From Portulaca oleracea (Eukaryota > Streptophyta > Magnoliopsida > Caryophyllales > Portulacaceae): a stretch of DNA of 64,000 nt. A program made the translations under genes and the position numbers. Under the pieces are notes generated by a model. The model was given only the letters and a program-made list of their open reading frames with translations. It did not search any database and had not been told where the DNA came from. This document shows positions 1 to 12,160 of the stretch, in pieces. The stretch covers positions 35,719,249-35,783,248 of the forward strand of contig CM055877.1 of the NCBI GenBank assembly GCA_029582165.1, written 5' to 3'. Numbering within the stretch: the stretch's first letter is position 1; the number at the start of each line of letters is the position of its first letter.

Positions 1-479
1 ACAATGAAGACTATCAAGTCAAAAGTGCAAGAAATGGACCGACTTCCAAGTTATTAAGATTGTTGGCTTTCAAGTAGCACTCGAGCTTGCCAAGATCTTC
101 ATGTGGGTGGTTTGTTTCAAGTCAGCACCATTAATGGAATACTCAAGTTGGTTGACAACTTCCTTTAAGCAGACAACATGGGGGCATCCTAATCGTATTG
201 GTTGAATTCTGCTCCAAGACGACATTATCGTCCTTCAAATCAGCGGCACACTCCAATGGCTAAGTGGTATACTCTTTCAAGTTGGCGATATCGATGTCTC
301 ATTCAGGTCAATACTAGGGGCAAGCTAGCTGGTGGGATCCTCTATCTATCATAGTCGAGAATATGTTAGGCTGGCTTGTCGTGGATCTTCAAAACCAAAT
401 CTTGCTGACTCATCACACCTCAATAGAGAAGTCAAGTTTGCTTTTCATAGCCTATAGATAGCAAAAAGTCTAGGATTAA
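1..479. other. Unassigned AT/GC-mixed sequence, no gene seen
   Basis: No reading frame or RNA gene is recognisable here. The stretch leads directly into the tandem repeats that start near 480 and is probably internal sequence of the same decayed retroelement, but no polypurine tract, primer site or domain was found to prove it. Confidence 0.3.
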
Positions 480-1290
480 TGAGTTGGGACGATTACGTTG
501 TCGACCTAGACAATCATGAAGAGAGTGAGTCTATGACTACTCTATGTTAGTACGTTGAGGAGTGTTCTGGTGAGGGAATGACCCAGTCGACTCTGGCTAT
601 ACCACCTAAAGCAACTCTACTCCAGCAAAGCGATGACCCAGTCGACCTTGGCTATACTGGCGTTTATTAGAGAGTTGTTTATGAAAACTTTGCGTCAGTT
701 CAAGGGGAGTGAGCTAAGGTAGGGCGATGACTCTGTTGACCCATTCAACCCTAGTTGTACTGCCTTTTTTTAAAGAGTTGTCTAGGACAACTCTACGCCA
801 GGAGCTAAGGGAGTAATTCACCTAAAGCAAAGAAATGACCCAGTCGACCTTGGTTGTCCTGCCGTTTTTGAGAGAGTTGTCTATGACAACTCTACACTAG
901 CAGCCAAGGGAGTAACCAACCAAAAGCAATGCGATGACCCAGTCGACTCTGGCTATACTGTCGTTTTTGAGAGAGTTGTTTAGGAAAACTCTACGTCAGT
1001 ACCAAGGGGAGTGAGCTAAGGTTGGGCGATGACTCTGTCGACCCAAACCGTACTCTCATTTCCGAGAGAGTTGTCTAGGACAACTCTATGACAATAAGCT
1101 GAGGACTATTCCACTCAAGGTCAGGCGATGACTCAGTCGACCCAGACAATCCTGAAAAGAATAAGTTTACGACCACTCTACGTCAGGACGTTGAGGAGTA
1201 ATCCATGAGAGCAGAGACGACGCTATCGACCCAGGAAGTTCTGAAGAGAGTAGTATAGGACTACTGTACGTCAGTGCGTTGAGGAGTAGG
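480..1290. repeat. Diverged ~100 bp tandem repeat, about eight units
   Basis: A GATGACCCAGTCGACC-like core recurs near 578, 632, 725, 835, 933, 1028, 1127 and 1218, mostly 90-110 bp apart. Between cores most units carry GAGAGAGTTG...CAACTCTACG. In the best units (about 772, 868, 1067) this forms a perfect inverted repeat, GAGTTGTC-TAG-GACAACTC. Tandem arrays of this size are common in the untranslated parts of Tat-lineage gypsy elements. That origin is an inference, because no LTR is attached here. Confidence 0.75.
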
Positions 1291-2895
1291 CAATACAATG
1301 ACGATAGCAGAAATCAACCTCAAGAAAACGGTAGCAGTCAGGATGACGCCTCTCAGGTCCCTACACCAAAAAGGAGACAAAAGGAAAAATGAATGTTAGA
1401 AGAAAAAAAAAAGAAAGAGAAAACTAGCAAACATAAGACCTAAAAAAGAAATATAGAAAACTGAATAAATGAAAGCCACAATAAAAGGGAAAATAAAGTG
1501 AAGTTGCATTAGTGAAAATAAAAATGTCACCATCATGTCGGGCCCACGGTTTGTTTACTCTTTAAAAAAAATAATGATTCTACTATTAAAAGTACTGCAT
1601 GTATTAAAGGAGAAAAAGCATCACAACTATCCAAATATGATATATCATGCGCGGGGCCCACCAAAAAAAATAAGAGGAAAAAGGGAGGGAGGATTAGGCC
1701 ATGTATGTACTACCATTATGTGGAGGCTTAGAACCACTAAGGTTAAAATAAAGTCAATTTAGTTTTTAGTTGGGTTTTATCTATCGGCGGCTACAAGAAA
1801 CACTTTTTTTTCCCCCAATCAAATATGCATTCACTCTATCTCCCCTCTGTTCCTAAATATGGTTATCGACTCCCATGGATGAAACTGCCAAGAAGACCAT
1901 CACTTACCATCTCCATCATGACTATCTCTCTGCTCAAAACCAACATCATGATGGTCACCTCTGTAAGTCATCTCCCCATAATCAAAGAACAAGATCAACA
2001 TCATCAAAATCGGCGAATCACAAATTCACGGTTGAGATCTAGATGGTGATGATCATCAAGATGATCTACCCATACTCATAATCAAAATATTGATTAAAAT
2101 TGTGATCAAGGTGATATCTTGACCTAACATCAAGATTATAATCGACATTGTCAGAATTATCAACACTTTTCTCTCTCTACCATCATGTTATGTGCCACTC
2201 CCCTACTCTAATACTCCGCAAAGGAATGGAAATGAGGAAAGAAGCGACCCTAAAAAAGAGTTGACAAAACAAAAAAGGGAGGGGGACAAGACAGACTAAT
2301 TCACAGGGAAGATGCATATGTTGTATCCCCACAAATCCTTCCAAGCAAGAGAGAGAGAGAGAAAGAGAGAGAGATAATAAAAATAGAGCGGCGATTTATG
2401 GCTCTGAATCAGAAGAAGTGCTGAGAAGCTGTGAAAGAAAACGGGGTAATTTATAGCATTTACTCAACGATGAATTTGACTCCAACTCCAATTCTACTAC
2501 TAGGAATTTTATCCAACCAAATTTCGTGTAAGAGTTGATTCAGTAGAAGACAGGATGCAATAGATGTATGGAAGGCTTTTGAGTCCGGTTGGGATAGAGT
2601 ACAAACCCAAAAAAAAAAAAAAAAAAAGAGGTTGAGGAAGCATGGAGCTCTTTACCAATTTTTTTTTAAAAAAAAGATAGACTCATCAAGTCATTGTTAG
2701 TTAGCCCAACACATAAATTGATGCACAATTCAATGCTCAATTTCAATTTGGAAGTAGCTATGAGCATTTTATGCACGATTCAATGCTCTAAGGCCCTAAC
2801 TTAATTCGTGAGGGAATTTATGTTTGGCAAAATATTCAAGACTCAACTGCTTCAAACACTCAAATCCGTGTACGCGGCTGACTCTCGTAGGGGGT
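1291..2895. other. Non-coding stretch with GA and A microsatellites
   Basis: No gene is supported. It contains a (GA)n run near 2348-2374, an A tract near 2607-2628 and AT-rich filler. The short frames at 1535-1762 and 1825-2049 have low-complexity composition and no recognisable domain. Confidence 0.4.
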
Positions 2896-2901
2896 ATTTG
2901 T

Positions 2902-3560
2902 AGGAGGTAAAAATTTGTCGGCAAATCACAAAATGGCACATGGAAAATAAATAAAAAAATTTTGGCCATTTTTATTCGCCACGTGTTAAATTAATTACAG
3001 CGGACCATTTAATTAATTTTTAAATGGAAATCCATATGGCCAATAATGTTGTGACACGTGTCAATTATGATGCAGAAAAAGTAATTATTTCTTTAATTTA
3101 AAACAAAGGGATAATTAATTAATTTGGGTCCAAGCCCAAAGCCGACTCAAAACCCTAGGCAACCTTATGCCTCTATAGCCTATAAATAGGGGTTCTCTCC
3201 CTCATTTTCAACACACTCTGCAGTCTAGATCCGGCGTTCAGTGTTCTGCACTTCAGAGAATTCAGAAGCTCAAATTGAAAGCGACCTCCAGCTCTCAAGT
3301 GCCAAGGATCAAGGTCGACAAAAGTTCAAGATCAAAAGCTCTAAGTTTTCTGCACGTCTAGGTAAAAGAACTACAACTGAGTTCTTCAGCTCGACCTGCA
3401 TTTGAGATCGAGATCAAGCGTCCGCGGCCTCGACTCACCCAGATTTTAGGAGATTGAATCAGAGGACTACTTTATTGTATTTAATACAGAGATTGAAATA
3501 AATACAGACCAGAAATTGAGAAACAAATATAATTTGTATTAATATTCGAATGTATGTAGG
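2902..3560 (+). mobile_element. LTR-like sequence with its own promoter
   Basis: The segment starts TGTAGGAGG and carries a plant-type core promoter, CCTATAAATAGGGG at about 3179-3192. A C/T-rich start region and AG/CT-rich leader text follow, the usual layout of U3-R-U5 in a plant LTR. The right boundary is not resolved because the end folds back on an inverted copy (3361-3692). No target-site duplication was found, so solo LTR, TRIM and gene promoter all remain possible. Confidence 0.4.
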
Positions 3561-3692
3561 TACAACTCTCTGTATTAAATACAATAAAGTAGTCCTCTGA
3601 TTCAATCTCCTAAAATTTGGGTGAGTCGAAATGTGACGCTGATCTCGATCTCAAATGCAGTCGCAGGCATTTCGATTGTAGTTCTTTACCTT
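3361..3692. repeat. Inverted repeat (~130 bp arms, ~75 bp spacer)
   Basis: The arm at about 3361-3490 returns in reverse complement at about 3565-3692. The best part is AGAGGACTACTTTATTGTAT at 3460-3479 against its complement at 3580-3599. The arms differ at scattered bases, so the structure is old enough to have mutated. A transcript crossing it would form a long hairpin. Confidence 0.8.
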
Positions 3693-3712
3693 GATGTCCA
3701 AAAAACTTTTCG

Positions 3713-4125
3713 GTTTCGGGTCAACCCAACGGGTTATGATTGCGACCTTTTTTTCGCTTTTTCTTTTTAAAAAATGGTCTCTAAATACTACTTTTTGTAC
3801 AATATACATAATAAAATATGATTATCTTCTAGCAACGATAGATTATTGTAACTATTTTAACTTAAATAAGAAAAATAACAAATAAATAAGTTGCGCTTAT
3901 AGTTTAATAGTTAAAAATTTGAATGCAAAGTCACAAATTTTAATAAAGTTTAACTCAAAAAGTTAAATTTTCAGGTCAAACGGCGCGGGTCGGGTTTGAC
4001 CTGCTAATTTTCGGGTTCGGTATACTTCGGGTCTAGTTGAAAAAATCATGTTCAAAACCCAGAAATTTCGGGGGGGTTCGGGTCGGGTTATTGGGTCAGG
4101 TCAGAAATTGTCAGGTCTAAGGATA
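3713..4125. mobile_element. Possible MITE with CGGGTT-rich ends
   Basis: An AT-rich core of about 300 bp is bounded by TTCGGGTCAACCCAACGGGTT on the left and repeated GGGTTCGGGTCGGGTTATTGGGT on the right. G-rich ends around an AT core resemble several plant MITE families. No clean terminal repeat or duplication could be fixed, so this is a weak call. Nothing codes. Confidence 0.3.
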
Positions 4126-5853
4126 ATGATGAAGTCAAGATCCACAATGAGGGCTATAATATTTCATGATGAAATGTGGATATTATATAAGTTCAAAGTA
4201 AATGTCGGAAGTGAATGATGATTAATAAAAGATGATCGATTATGATAGTGATTACCCATGAGTAAGGGAGAGGCAGGCCAATTGAAGAACAACATGTGGT
4301 AAATAAAATTAATCACCAAGGAGAAAAGGAATTGATGGTAATTGAAGAGAAAGACAATAGTCATGAGAAAATTAATCTGAGTTGATGATAAAATTGGTAA
4401 AGACATATCGTTAGGTAACAAAAATAATAGACTAACAAGAATGATATAAATTCATAAGAATTCACGGAATCATATAATGGTGAGCTATAATACAGAATAA
4501 TCAAGTTGGATTTAAGTTTCGAATAAGATCATAGGATAAGGGATAATGGCTGATCCCAAATTAAATGAATAAGATACCAATTGCTTAACTAGGATTCACA
4601 AATATGATGGTTTATAGCATGAATACAAGGCAATTGGTTCATGTAAAGAAAATATAGTATGCTGGTTAAGTAAAAAGGCTTGAACTTGCACAATGGCTAT
4701 TTAAGGGAAATGATTAGGTATATAAATATTCGAAATTGAATAAAGGATGGGGGGAAGGCTTTTAAATCCCAAAATCATGCTAAATATCAGCCAAAGAAAT
4801 TCCTTCATATTTCTCCCATTTCTCAACATATATCTTTCCTCTAGAGTTTTTTATTACACATGGATATCATAATATTAATAGCATCACAAAGAAAATCAGA
4901 ATCCTTATGCCTATGCTAATACTTCTAAAATATCTCCTATGTCTATAAGGTTCTTAATCTACCTCTTAAATCACTAATAAGAACCCTTAAAAACTGTTTG
5001 GCCATTAGAAAACCATAAGCACTTGTTCTTTTCTTAATATCCTTGGGAAAACTCGACAGAATTTTCCCTGTAATATGGATTATCCCAAATTTATAGGTAC
5101 TCATCACAAACCTGCCAAAATATATTTTACCTCCAACTTGATAAAATAAGGGGTCACTCGCCCATATAACCATAATCAACAACAACCCCATAGTTTCATT
5201 CACACACAATCTCAAATTTTAAATCACTTCTATATAGAGAATAGGGAGGATGCTTACTCCTGCAAAAATAGCTTAACCTTATCCATTTTCTGAGCTCTCA
5301 AGCCTCGTTGGTGCATAGAAACTCTACCTCCTCGAGATGCATCAATATCGTGTAGGTGCTCCACAATATTGGCATACCATTTACTAAAAGGGAACAAAAC
5401 AAATAAAATAGCAAAGTTAGTAACTTATACCGATACACTTAACTAATTGACTCACAAGAATCTTTATTTAACTTTCTATCCAATCCAATTGGTAGGATTT
5501 CCGAATGATACCCATAAGACCATATAAATAAGAAGCAACACCTTCAACTCAAATCATGATACGTAATTTAACTAACTGTATCAACCAACCATGCATATAT
5601 ATACTCTAGAATCATAACTTGACCCTTGATTTCGACCATAGTTCCTCTTGTTCATGCCTTACTTGCTCTAACCTTAAATTTTTGCCCTTGCATGCAAGGC
5701 ATACTCATCTAAAAATCTAAGATATTTACAACCTCAATTATATAAAAGCAGCGATCCAACCCAATGGACGACAATTCATACTTTGCCATAACTCCCTGTT
5801 TTTATACCCTAAACAACTCACAACCATTCCAGAATCTCTGCTCTGATACTATT
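4126..5853 (-). other. Probable decayed internal region next to a Del-type 5' LTR
   Basis: In minus orientation this follows the LTR ending at 5854. The junction reads GCTCTGATACTATT immediately before the LTR on the + strand, the complement of the TGGTATCAGAGC tRNA-Met primer site with changes. Downstream gag or pol could not be recognised, and frames are short and broken. Internal retroelement sequence is inferred from the primer-site position. Confidence 0.4.
5258..5383 (-). other. Possible orphan exon, function unknown
   Basis: On the minus strand a 126 bp open segment starts after a pyrimidine-rich ...CCCTTTTAG acceptor and ends at a GA|GTAAGC donor. It would encode about 41 residues beginning KWYANIVEHLHDID and ending KMDKVKLFLQ. 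The composition looks like a real helical protein rather than a repeat. I do not recognise the family, and no neighbouring exon could be paired with it. It may be a captured gene fragment or chance. Confidence 0.25.
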
Positions 5854-8800
5854 TGACACTTAACCATCCAACCATATACATACCATACTTGAACTCGAGA
5901 ACACAAAATTTACAACCCCAAATTAAAGATTACAAGTATCAAACTCTATCATAGTAAAACGCTTGAAAGTCCAAATAAATCACAAGCTTCCCCTTTATTG
6001 CATAACAGACTTCTTTATCGGAACTTGCCTTATTCGCCTTAATTCTAGAGGCACCACCTAAAAACAAAACATAAAACAATTTTGCAAATGAGTCGAAACT
6101 CAGTACGCATACCCCTATACAGTAAATAAACCTTAAGAAATTCATTTTCTTTCGCGCATTTCAATTCATTTTTAAAAAACAATAAAACAATAAAAATAAT
6201 AAACAACAATGAACAACGATAAACATGCTTGCCATATTATTATCTTAATGGTCCCCTTCTTTGCGATCATCAGTCTAAGCCTCCATATGCGCATACCCAG
6301 ACCGATCGGGAGGTCCGGATGGGTGTACACTGGCCATGTATTAACTTTGATAGTGCTCTATGGCACAAGTAACAATGGGTAGGGGCCATAATTACGTGAT
6401 AAAACAAGTAAACCTTATTCATTCTCAATATCAATACACCTGCTTATTAAACTCAAATAAAAGAGTTTAAGGAGACTACAGCCAATATGTGTACCTTAAA
6501 AGTTGAACCCGCAATTAAAGCGACTTGAAAGCTTGACTTAACTCGAACAGGGAGCAACAATGACCTCTTGGATCATACTTGAGATAAGAACATTAAAGTG
6601 AATCAAATGAGATCCTTGGTAAGGAGGGAGCCTCCTAATTAACTTAATAAAAGTGAGCTTTAAATTGACGATTGGAGAAATTTTTGGGAGTTTGCAGAAG
6701 GTATAAATTCCTCTATATACCTCCAAAACTTTCATAAGAGGACTTTTCGGAAAGCTGAAAATAAATTCTACAACTGTCTAGTTAAGAGTTAAGGCCAAAG
6801 TTAAGTGTAATGACTCGAAAATGAGCAAACATGACGGCTAGCCTGCAGAAATTTCAGTTCAGGAAGGAAATTTTGAGAACTCATAACTTAACGAATATAC
6901 ATCGTATGAACATGTGCTAGTAATCTATGGAAAGCTTGAATCATATACTATAACTCTTATGCTGACACAAACTTTGAAAAAGTTTGGAAGCCATCGTAAA
7001 TTGGCTTTGAAAAAGGCTCGACGAATTCCAATTCTGGTTTGGTATGGTTGGGAGCCTCACTTTGGTGAGTCATAACTTTTCCCTCCGACATCCGATGAAC
7101 ACACAAGACCCCATTCCGGAAAGCTTGCAAAGCGTACTACAACTTTCATGTTGATTACTTAGGCCATTAAGGCTTCCTTGATATCTAAAAAATGCCCTTG
7201 AACCTACTGCCCCAAAAATCGTATATAACATAATCCCCATATTAATTTCGCCATAATTTGAGTTATACACATCGGAATCCCGAAATTCCAAAGCCGAGTT
7301 AAAACTATTACTTAAAGCTATCAATCCATACAATAGTTTTGGTCACGGAATGTTCTACTGCCCGGAACATCAACAAAATACATGTCCTAACACAGTTCGA
7401 CATCTCAAGACTCCTCTTTGTTTACAACTCAATTTCGAACATTTTGAACTATTTTGCAAGTTATCAAATACGCAACCCAACAGCAATTCCTTTCTATTAT
7501 GAAAAATTTAGACATAAAGAACAACATGCATTCTCCAATTAACATCATCAAGTTCATCCTAGTCTCAATTCTCCATAATTCACCATTTTCCACCAATTCT
7601 CAACCATTTGAATCAATCAAACACTATTCTACTCACATGCAATCGTACCTAACAATAAAATTTTCATATCAAAGAGCATTTTGTACATCAAAACTCCATC
7701 CACATATCATCCTTCACAATTAAACTTATTTCAACACTATCACACCAAAGTTTCCCCCTTTTATGCCCAATTTACCTCCAAAAACAACCCAATTCGGTAG
7801 TCTAGCATAACACTATTCTTGTAATTCGTTTTAAGCACCAATAATCCCTAATGCATTATACTCTCAGTATTCAAACTTTAGTTTAGTAGTAAATAGAGTC
7901 ATAAAAATAGCATGCAAAACCCAATCTTTCACAATCAACCCATCCCCTTAGTCACTCACCAAAGTTCAATACTTTCATGCCCTATTTATTTCTTATACAC
8001 TCCCGATTGATAATGTGACAGAATATTAAACTTATAATCTGAGTTGAACTAAAGAAAACAACAATTTGCAAAGTTAAAACTTAGAATTCTGACTTGGGAG
8101 AAATTAGGGTTTACCTTCAATTGAGGGAGGAATGAGGAAAAATTGAACTTGACAATGTTGGTGAGGCCTGGTGGCACCGGCTGAACTGGATCGGTCGGTC
8201 AGAATCGGCGCCGGAAAAGGCGGCCGCTATGGTGATCGACAGGGCATCGACGAGCAAAGACAGAACCGAGAAAGAGAGCCAAGAAAACAACGAGCAAGAG
8301 GGGAAGCGGGAGGTGGGTGACGGTTGGTCGGCAGCGCATCAGGCAACCGAAGTAGGGTGGCCATGGGTGATTAAGAGGAGGAAGACAATGAAGTCTTGTG
8401 CTTTCTCTTTCTTTTGTTTTGAACGCTTCTGTATAGAATGAGATATTGGGTTCTTTGTAATATTAAAGCCCAAATGAAATTATTATAAATACTAACTCCT
8501 TCCTTTAGTAATTGTACTCATACTAACTCCCAATAATACTAGTTTAAAGTCTCGGGGTACAATTTATGAAATTAAAAAATAATGAAAGGAAGACTTGAAA
8601 GAAAATGGGAGGTGGGGTAAATTGAAATTTAAATAAATTAAAGGATGATAACAATAATATTATTATTTTTACTATTAATAATATTGACAAATCGGTTGAC
8701 TTGATAAAATTTAGTCAGGTAACTAACCTGAATATTTCGATAGTAATTTGAGTAAGGGAAATTGCGACATGAGTAATTTAAATAATTAATATACTAAGCT

Positions 8801-8942
8801 GTTGTACAACGGTCGTTGCTCTGTTCGATTCCTGCAAAAACACAAACGGTTAACTGAATTGAAATACGCGATTTTAGTTAATTAAACTCATTAATTATCT
8901 TAACTACGTTGGATTATGGTCGTGTTATTACATTTAGTGCAC
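5854..8942 (-). mobile_element. 5' LTR of a Del/Tekay-like Ty3/gypsy element
   Basis: In minus orientation it runs from TGTAATAACACGACC (8942) to ...GTTAAGTGTCA (5854), with a degenerate tRNA-Met primer site just beyond. It is co-linear with the clean solo LTR at 55,381-59,250. The best shared block is CCTCCATATGCGCATACCC (about 6282-6300 here, about 56,270 there), followed by CGATCGGGAG. The length of ~3.1 kb suits the very long LTRs of Del/Tekay elements. Divergence from the other copy is considerable, so it is old. No coding region belongs to it. Confidence 0.6.
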
Positions 8943-10897
8943 CCAACGAAATTTAATTAAGTGCCTTTAGATGCACTCCATGAAATATGGCCAGTAGGAT
9001 AGATATCCACCATCCGAATCTACCAATCGGTCCATTTATGCGCATACTAAGGCTTAGCCGATGATCGCAAGTAGGGGTTGTACGTTATGTTTCTTCATAA
9101 TTTAAGTTTCTATATTTTCGACCCTTTTTGTTTTGGTCTTGACGTTGTTTTACCCAAGGTTTGTAATATTTTCCTTATTCTCTCCTTAAGGTCAAGAAAA
9201 GGATTTTAAAGGTAAAACTCGAATATTCCACGTGCAAACCTAAATCGCGCTTCTTTTTAGGGTGCTAATTAAGTTTTTTATTATTTAGTATGTAATTTAT
9301 CAAACCTCTTTCTAATATCCTTGTGGGTGCTACGAGAAATCAGTTTATGGTGTTATCTCATGAATTTTATAAGGGGTTCAAGTTGGCTAACTAGTAAGTA
9401 TGCCTTACTCATCTCTTTCCTTCTCTTTATTTAATTGATGGAGCCGCGCTTAAAACTAGTTAACAGTAAGACTTAATTATCATTTTCTTTTTCTAGCTCG
9501 ATAGTATGCATACTGAGTTAATCATAATTGTTGAAGACAGGGTCAAGGTCCTTCACCGCACATCCGCGAAGGACCTTCGGTTTTGACGAAAGCGAAAATC
9601 TGGAAAAGGGAAGTTGCCTTATATTATATAATCTGATTATATATTCTAAGTATATAATATATATTCTGATTATATACTCAGATTATGTGTATATAATATA
9701 TATTTTTTGATTTTATATTATATATTCTTATTATGGCCATGATTCTTGTAGATATAAAAAGGAAACAAAAGGAAACAAATCAAGGGAAATCAATCATAAT
9801 TATTGTTGCAACAAAAGGGAAGAAATCAACACATAAGGCAAGTTACCGTTGGAAGGACTCAAGTCCAAGTATCCAAAGGCATCTATAAAAAGGACGATAG
9901 AAGAATTGAGAAGATAGGTGATTCCACGGAAGTAATCGCGGAGTAAGAAATCCGGGGGGATTTCTCCGAGTGTGTAACCAATGGTTCGGTGGTGATGGTA
10001 GCCAGTAAAGGACCTCTGGTGAAGGTATAGCCAAGGACCTTGGTGAGCATTCGTCATGTCCACATGTGGTGGAGAGATGGTGTGTAGCAGAGCGTTGACG
10101 GACTAAGGCTGTGTGAGTTTGTACGTACTTCAATGTAATCCATCATGTTCCAAATCGCCGCTAGGGTTTTTCCTACGACGATCCTTATCTATAACTAACT
10201 CAAGGACATTCAGTCTTGGTCAGTGATCCTATCAGTAACTGCCTTCGGGCGGTTACTTTTTGTTTTGTTTTGTAAGTGTAACTTGTTCTTTGATTGTTAT
10301 AAATCTAATGAGGTATTTCAGTTACACTGTGTTTTGATCCTTGGTTTGAAACCAAGGAAGTTTTCTCTAACGTCCTCACCTAGTGTGTAGATCTTAATTG
10401 TGAACTTCACCCCCCTCTTAGGCTCCAACAATAATCTCACCTTTAAGTTGATTTCGTTACCTCTATGAACACATGGAAAAGGCAAAGGAAAGGTCTCGGA
10501 AGGGCGGAACCCTAAAGCTACCTAAGAGGATTTCAGGTGATTATGGAGCTTCTTTTGGAAGTCATCTAAGCTGGGCGAATTTGGGTTGTGATGAACTTAG
10601 TGTTTGATTTTGGTTCTGGACTAGATCTGCTTGGTTGTTTTGAGTCATGTATGTCTAAGCTTCACCTTTGATGGGGTGTATAATTAAAGGGTCTTTTTCA
10701 TAGCTGTGAGGTCACGTTATGTATGTCTGGCACTGGTTTATTGAAGCCTTTTGTGTGGGACATGTTTTGGAGTCTTAATCTAGCCTAGTCCAATTTCATG
10801 GGCGGCGGTAGTACTCTCAGGTAATTATCCGCTACTAATCATTGGGTTAAGTAGTTGGTTAGCTTAATCTTGTGGTTAGTAAGTTGGGGTTGTTACA
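8943..10897 (+). mobile_element. Inverted partial copy of the Del-like LTR, carrying a solo LTR
   Basis: The right end, ...TTGGGGTTGTTACA at 10,897, mirrors the TGTAACACCC start of the copy at 55,381. The block near 8990-9080 (ATCCACCATCCG, CCAATCGGTCC, GCGCATACTAAGGC, GATGATCGCAAG) is the reverse complement of the conserved block near 56,250-56,310. Orientation is therefore opposite to 5854-8942. Net of the solo LTR inside it, about 1 kb of this LTR remains. Confidence 0.6.
9529..10430. mobile_element. Solo LTR, 902 bp, duplication ATAAT
   Basis: It starts TGTTGAAGACAGGG and ends CTTAGGCTCCAACA. It is flanked by ATAAT at 9524-9528 and 10,431-10,435, a perfect 5 bp target-site duplication. 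TG...CA ends, short terminal inverted repeats (TGTTG/CAACA) and the absence of any internal region make it a solo LTR. Lineage (Copia or gypsy) cannot be read from the LTR alone. It sits inside the older inverted Del-like LTR. Confidence 0.85.
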
Positions 10898-11119
10898 GAG
10901 GGTCATGCTCATTCAGCTTATAAATGTCGGCTAATACGCTCCTTATTCTTCCTTCCTCATTCATTCGAATATCCATATTCTACTTAGCTCTCTTGTTTCT
11001 CTCTTTTCAATTCTTCTTTAATTATGTTTTTGCTCCTTTGTTCAAGAAAGGAAAATGGCTTCTTGGTCAAGAAGTCATTACCGTGCTACCTAACCGACTA
11101 TACAAGAGCTTCCGTGATC
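10898..11119. other. Unassigned spacer
   Basis: Nothing recognisable between the end of the Del-like LTR copy and the Athila-like LTR that follows. One short frame (10,924-11,124) has no domain. Confidence 0.3.
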
Positions 11120-12160
11120 CGTGAAACCTGGGGGTCCTTTGATGTACAAATATGGGAGGCCAATGATCAATTAACAACTTAGGATTTGAGAAAATCCTAA
11201 TTTACAACTCATAAAACAACAACTAATTTTTAGGGTTTTCGGGAGATTAATGATAAATATCAACAAAACAACAATAAGAATAAAGAGATATGACTAAATA
11301 AAGAGTAAACTCATCAATTAGCCTAAGAAACATAAGAAGGTTGTAAGTATTCAACACTAGCACCGCACTTGAAACACCAAGAATTTCCACTCAAGAGATT
11401 AAAAGAAAACAGACCAACTGACATTAATAAAAGGAAATGGACTAATTAATCCACCAAGGATTAATGTTAATTATAAGGGTTTCAAATACCCTAAAACTCA
11501 CAAAGTGTTCTTCAAGTGGCTAAACCTAAAATTCAATGTTCAAAAACTAGATCTAAAATGAGGGGAGTACAATAGGAAGGGGGAGGGGTGGGTTGAATTA
11601 AAATAAAAGAAAAACAAAAAAAGGAAAAATAAAACACGAAAAAGAGGAGAAAAAGTGATGAAATTTGTTGCAGCTTGACACATTGTTGTTTAACGTTTTC
11701 CTAACAACTAGGACAACAATCATTATGACTCGAGGAGTTGGGGCCCTATTATTCAAGCTTGGTCTTGGTTCTTAAGGGAGGTTCTACGAACAAAGTTTGG
11801 TGATGGTCTCAAGTAAGGTTTTGATCAACTAAGGTGTCATGTGGTTCACAGCCGTGAGGTCCTGTGTCATGGTCGTGACACCCCTACTGGTGACCTTTGT
11901 TTTCTTGGTTCTCACCGGGATCAAGGCTCGGATTTTCTTCGTTTCAGGTCGGGTATTTGAGGGATTTACATTGGGGTCCCGACCATTCTTCAGATATGCT
12001 CAATTTCGGCATCGTTTGGTGCACATTTCCTTCACAAGCACACAAATGTCAAGAAACCTACAAAACAAGGAAAATAACATAAAAACACTAAAATTCGTAC
12101 ACGTATATGAGGAAAATGGCAAAGGAAAAGACTCATTCAGGTTCAAACCGAGCCTAAACA
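11120..12160 (-). mobile_element. Athila-like LTR fragment (minus orientation)
   Basis: In minus orientation it begins TGTTTAGGCTCG at 12,160, right after a polypurine tract (AGTGTGGGGGG). It matches the plus-strand copy starting at 20,948, with shared text such as GGCTCGTTTT/GGCTCGGTTT and the CACGGCCGTGAC-like palindromes (about 11,850-11,885 here). The far end was not delimited; the left coordinate is approximate. Confidence 0.55.

Noticed and set aside
480..1290. CRISPR-like array
   Set aside because: Units are diverged ~100 bp tandem repeats without unique spacers of constant length, in a plant genome.
8229..8441. 70-residue charged frame that could be a small gene
   Set aside because: Located in the GC-rich part of a Del-like LTR; the homologous part near 58,550 does not keep the frame.
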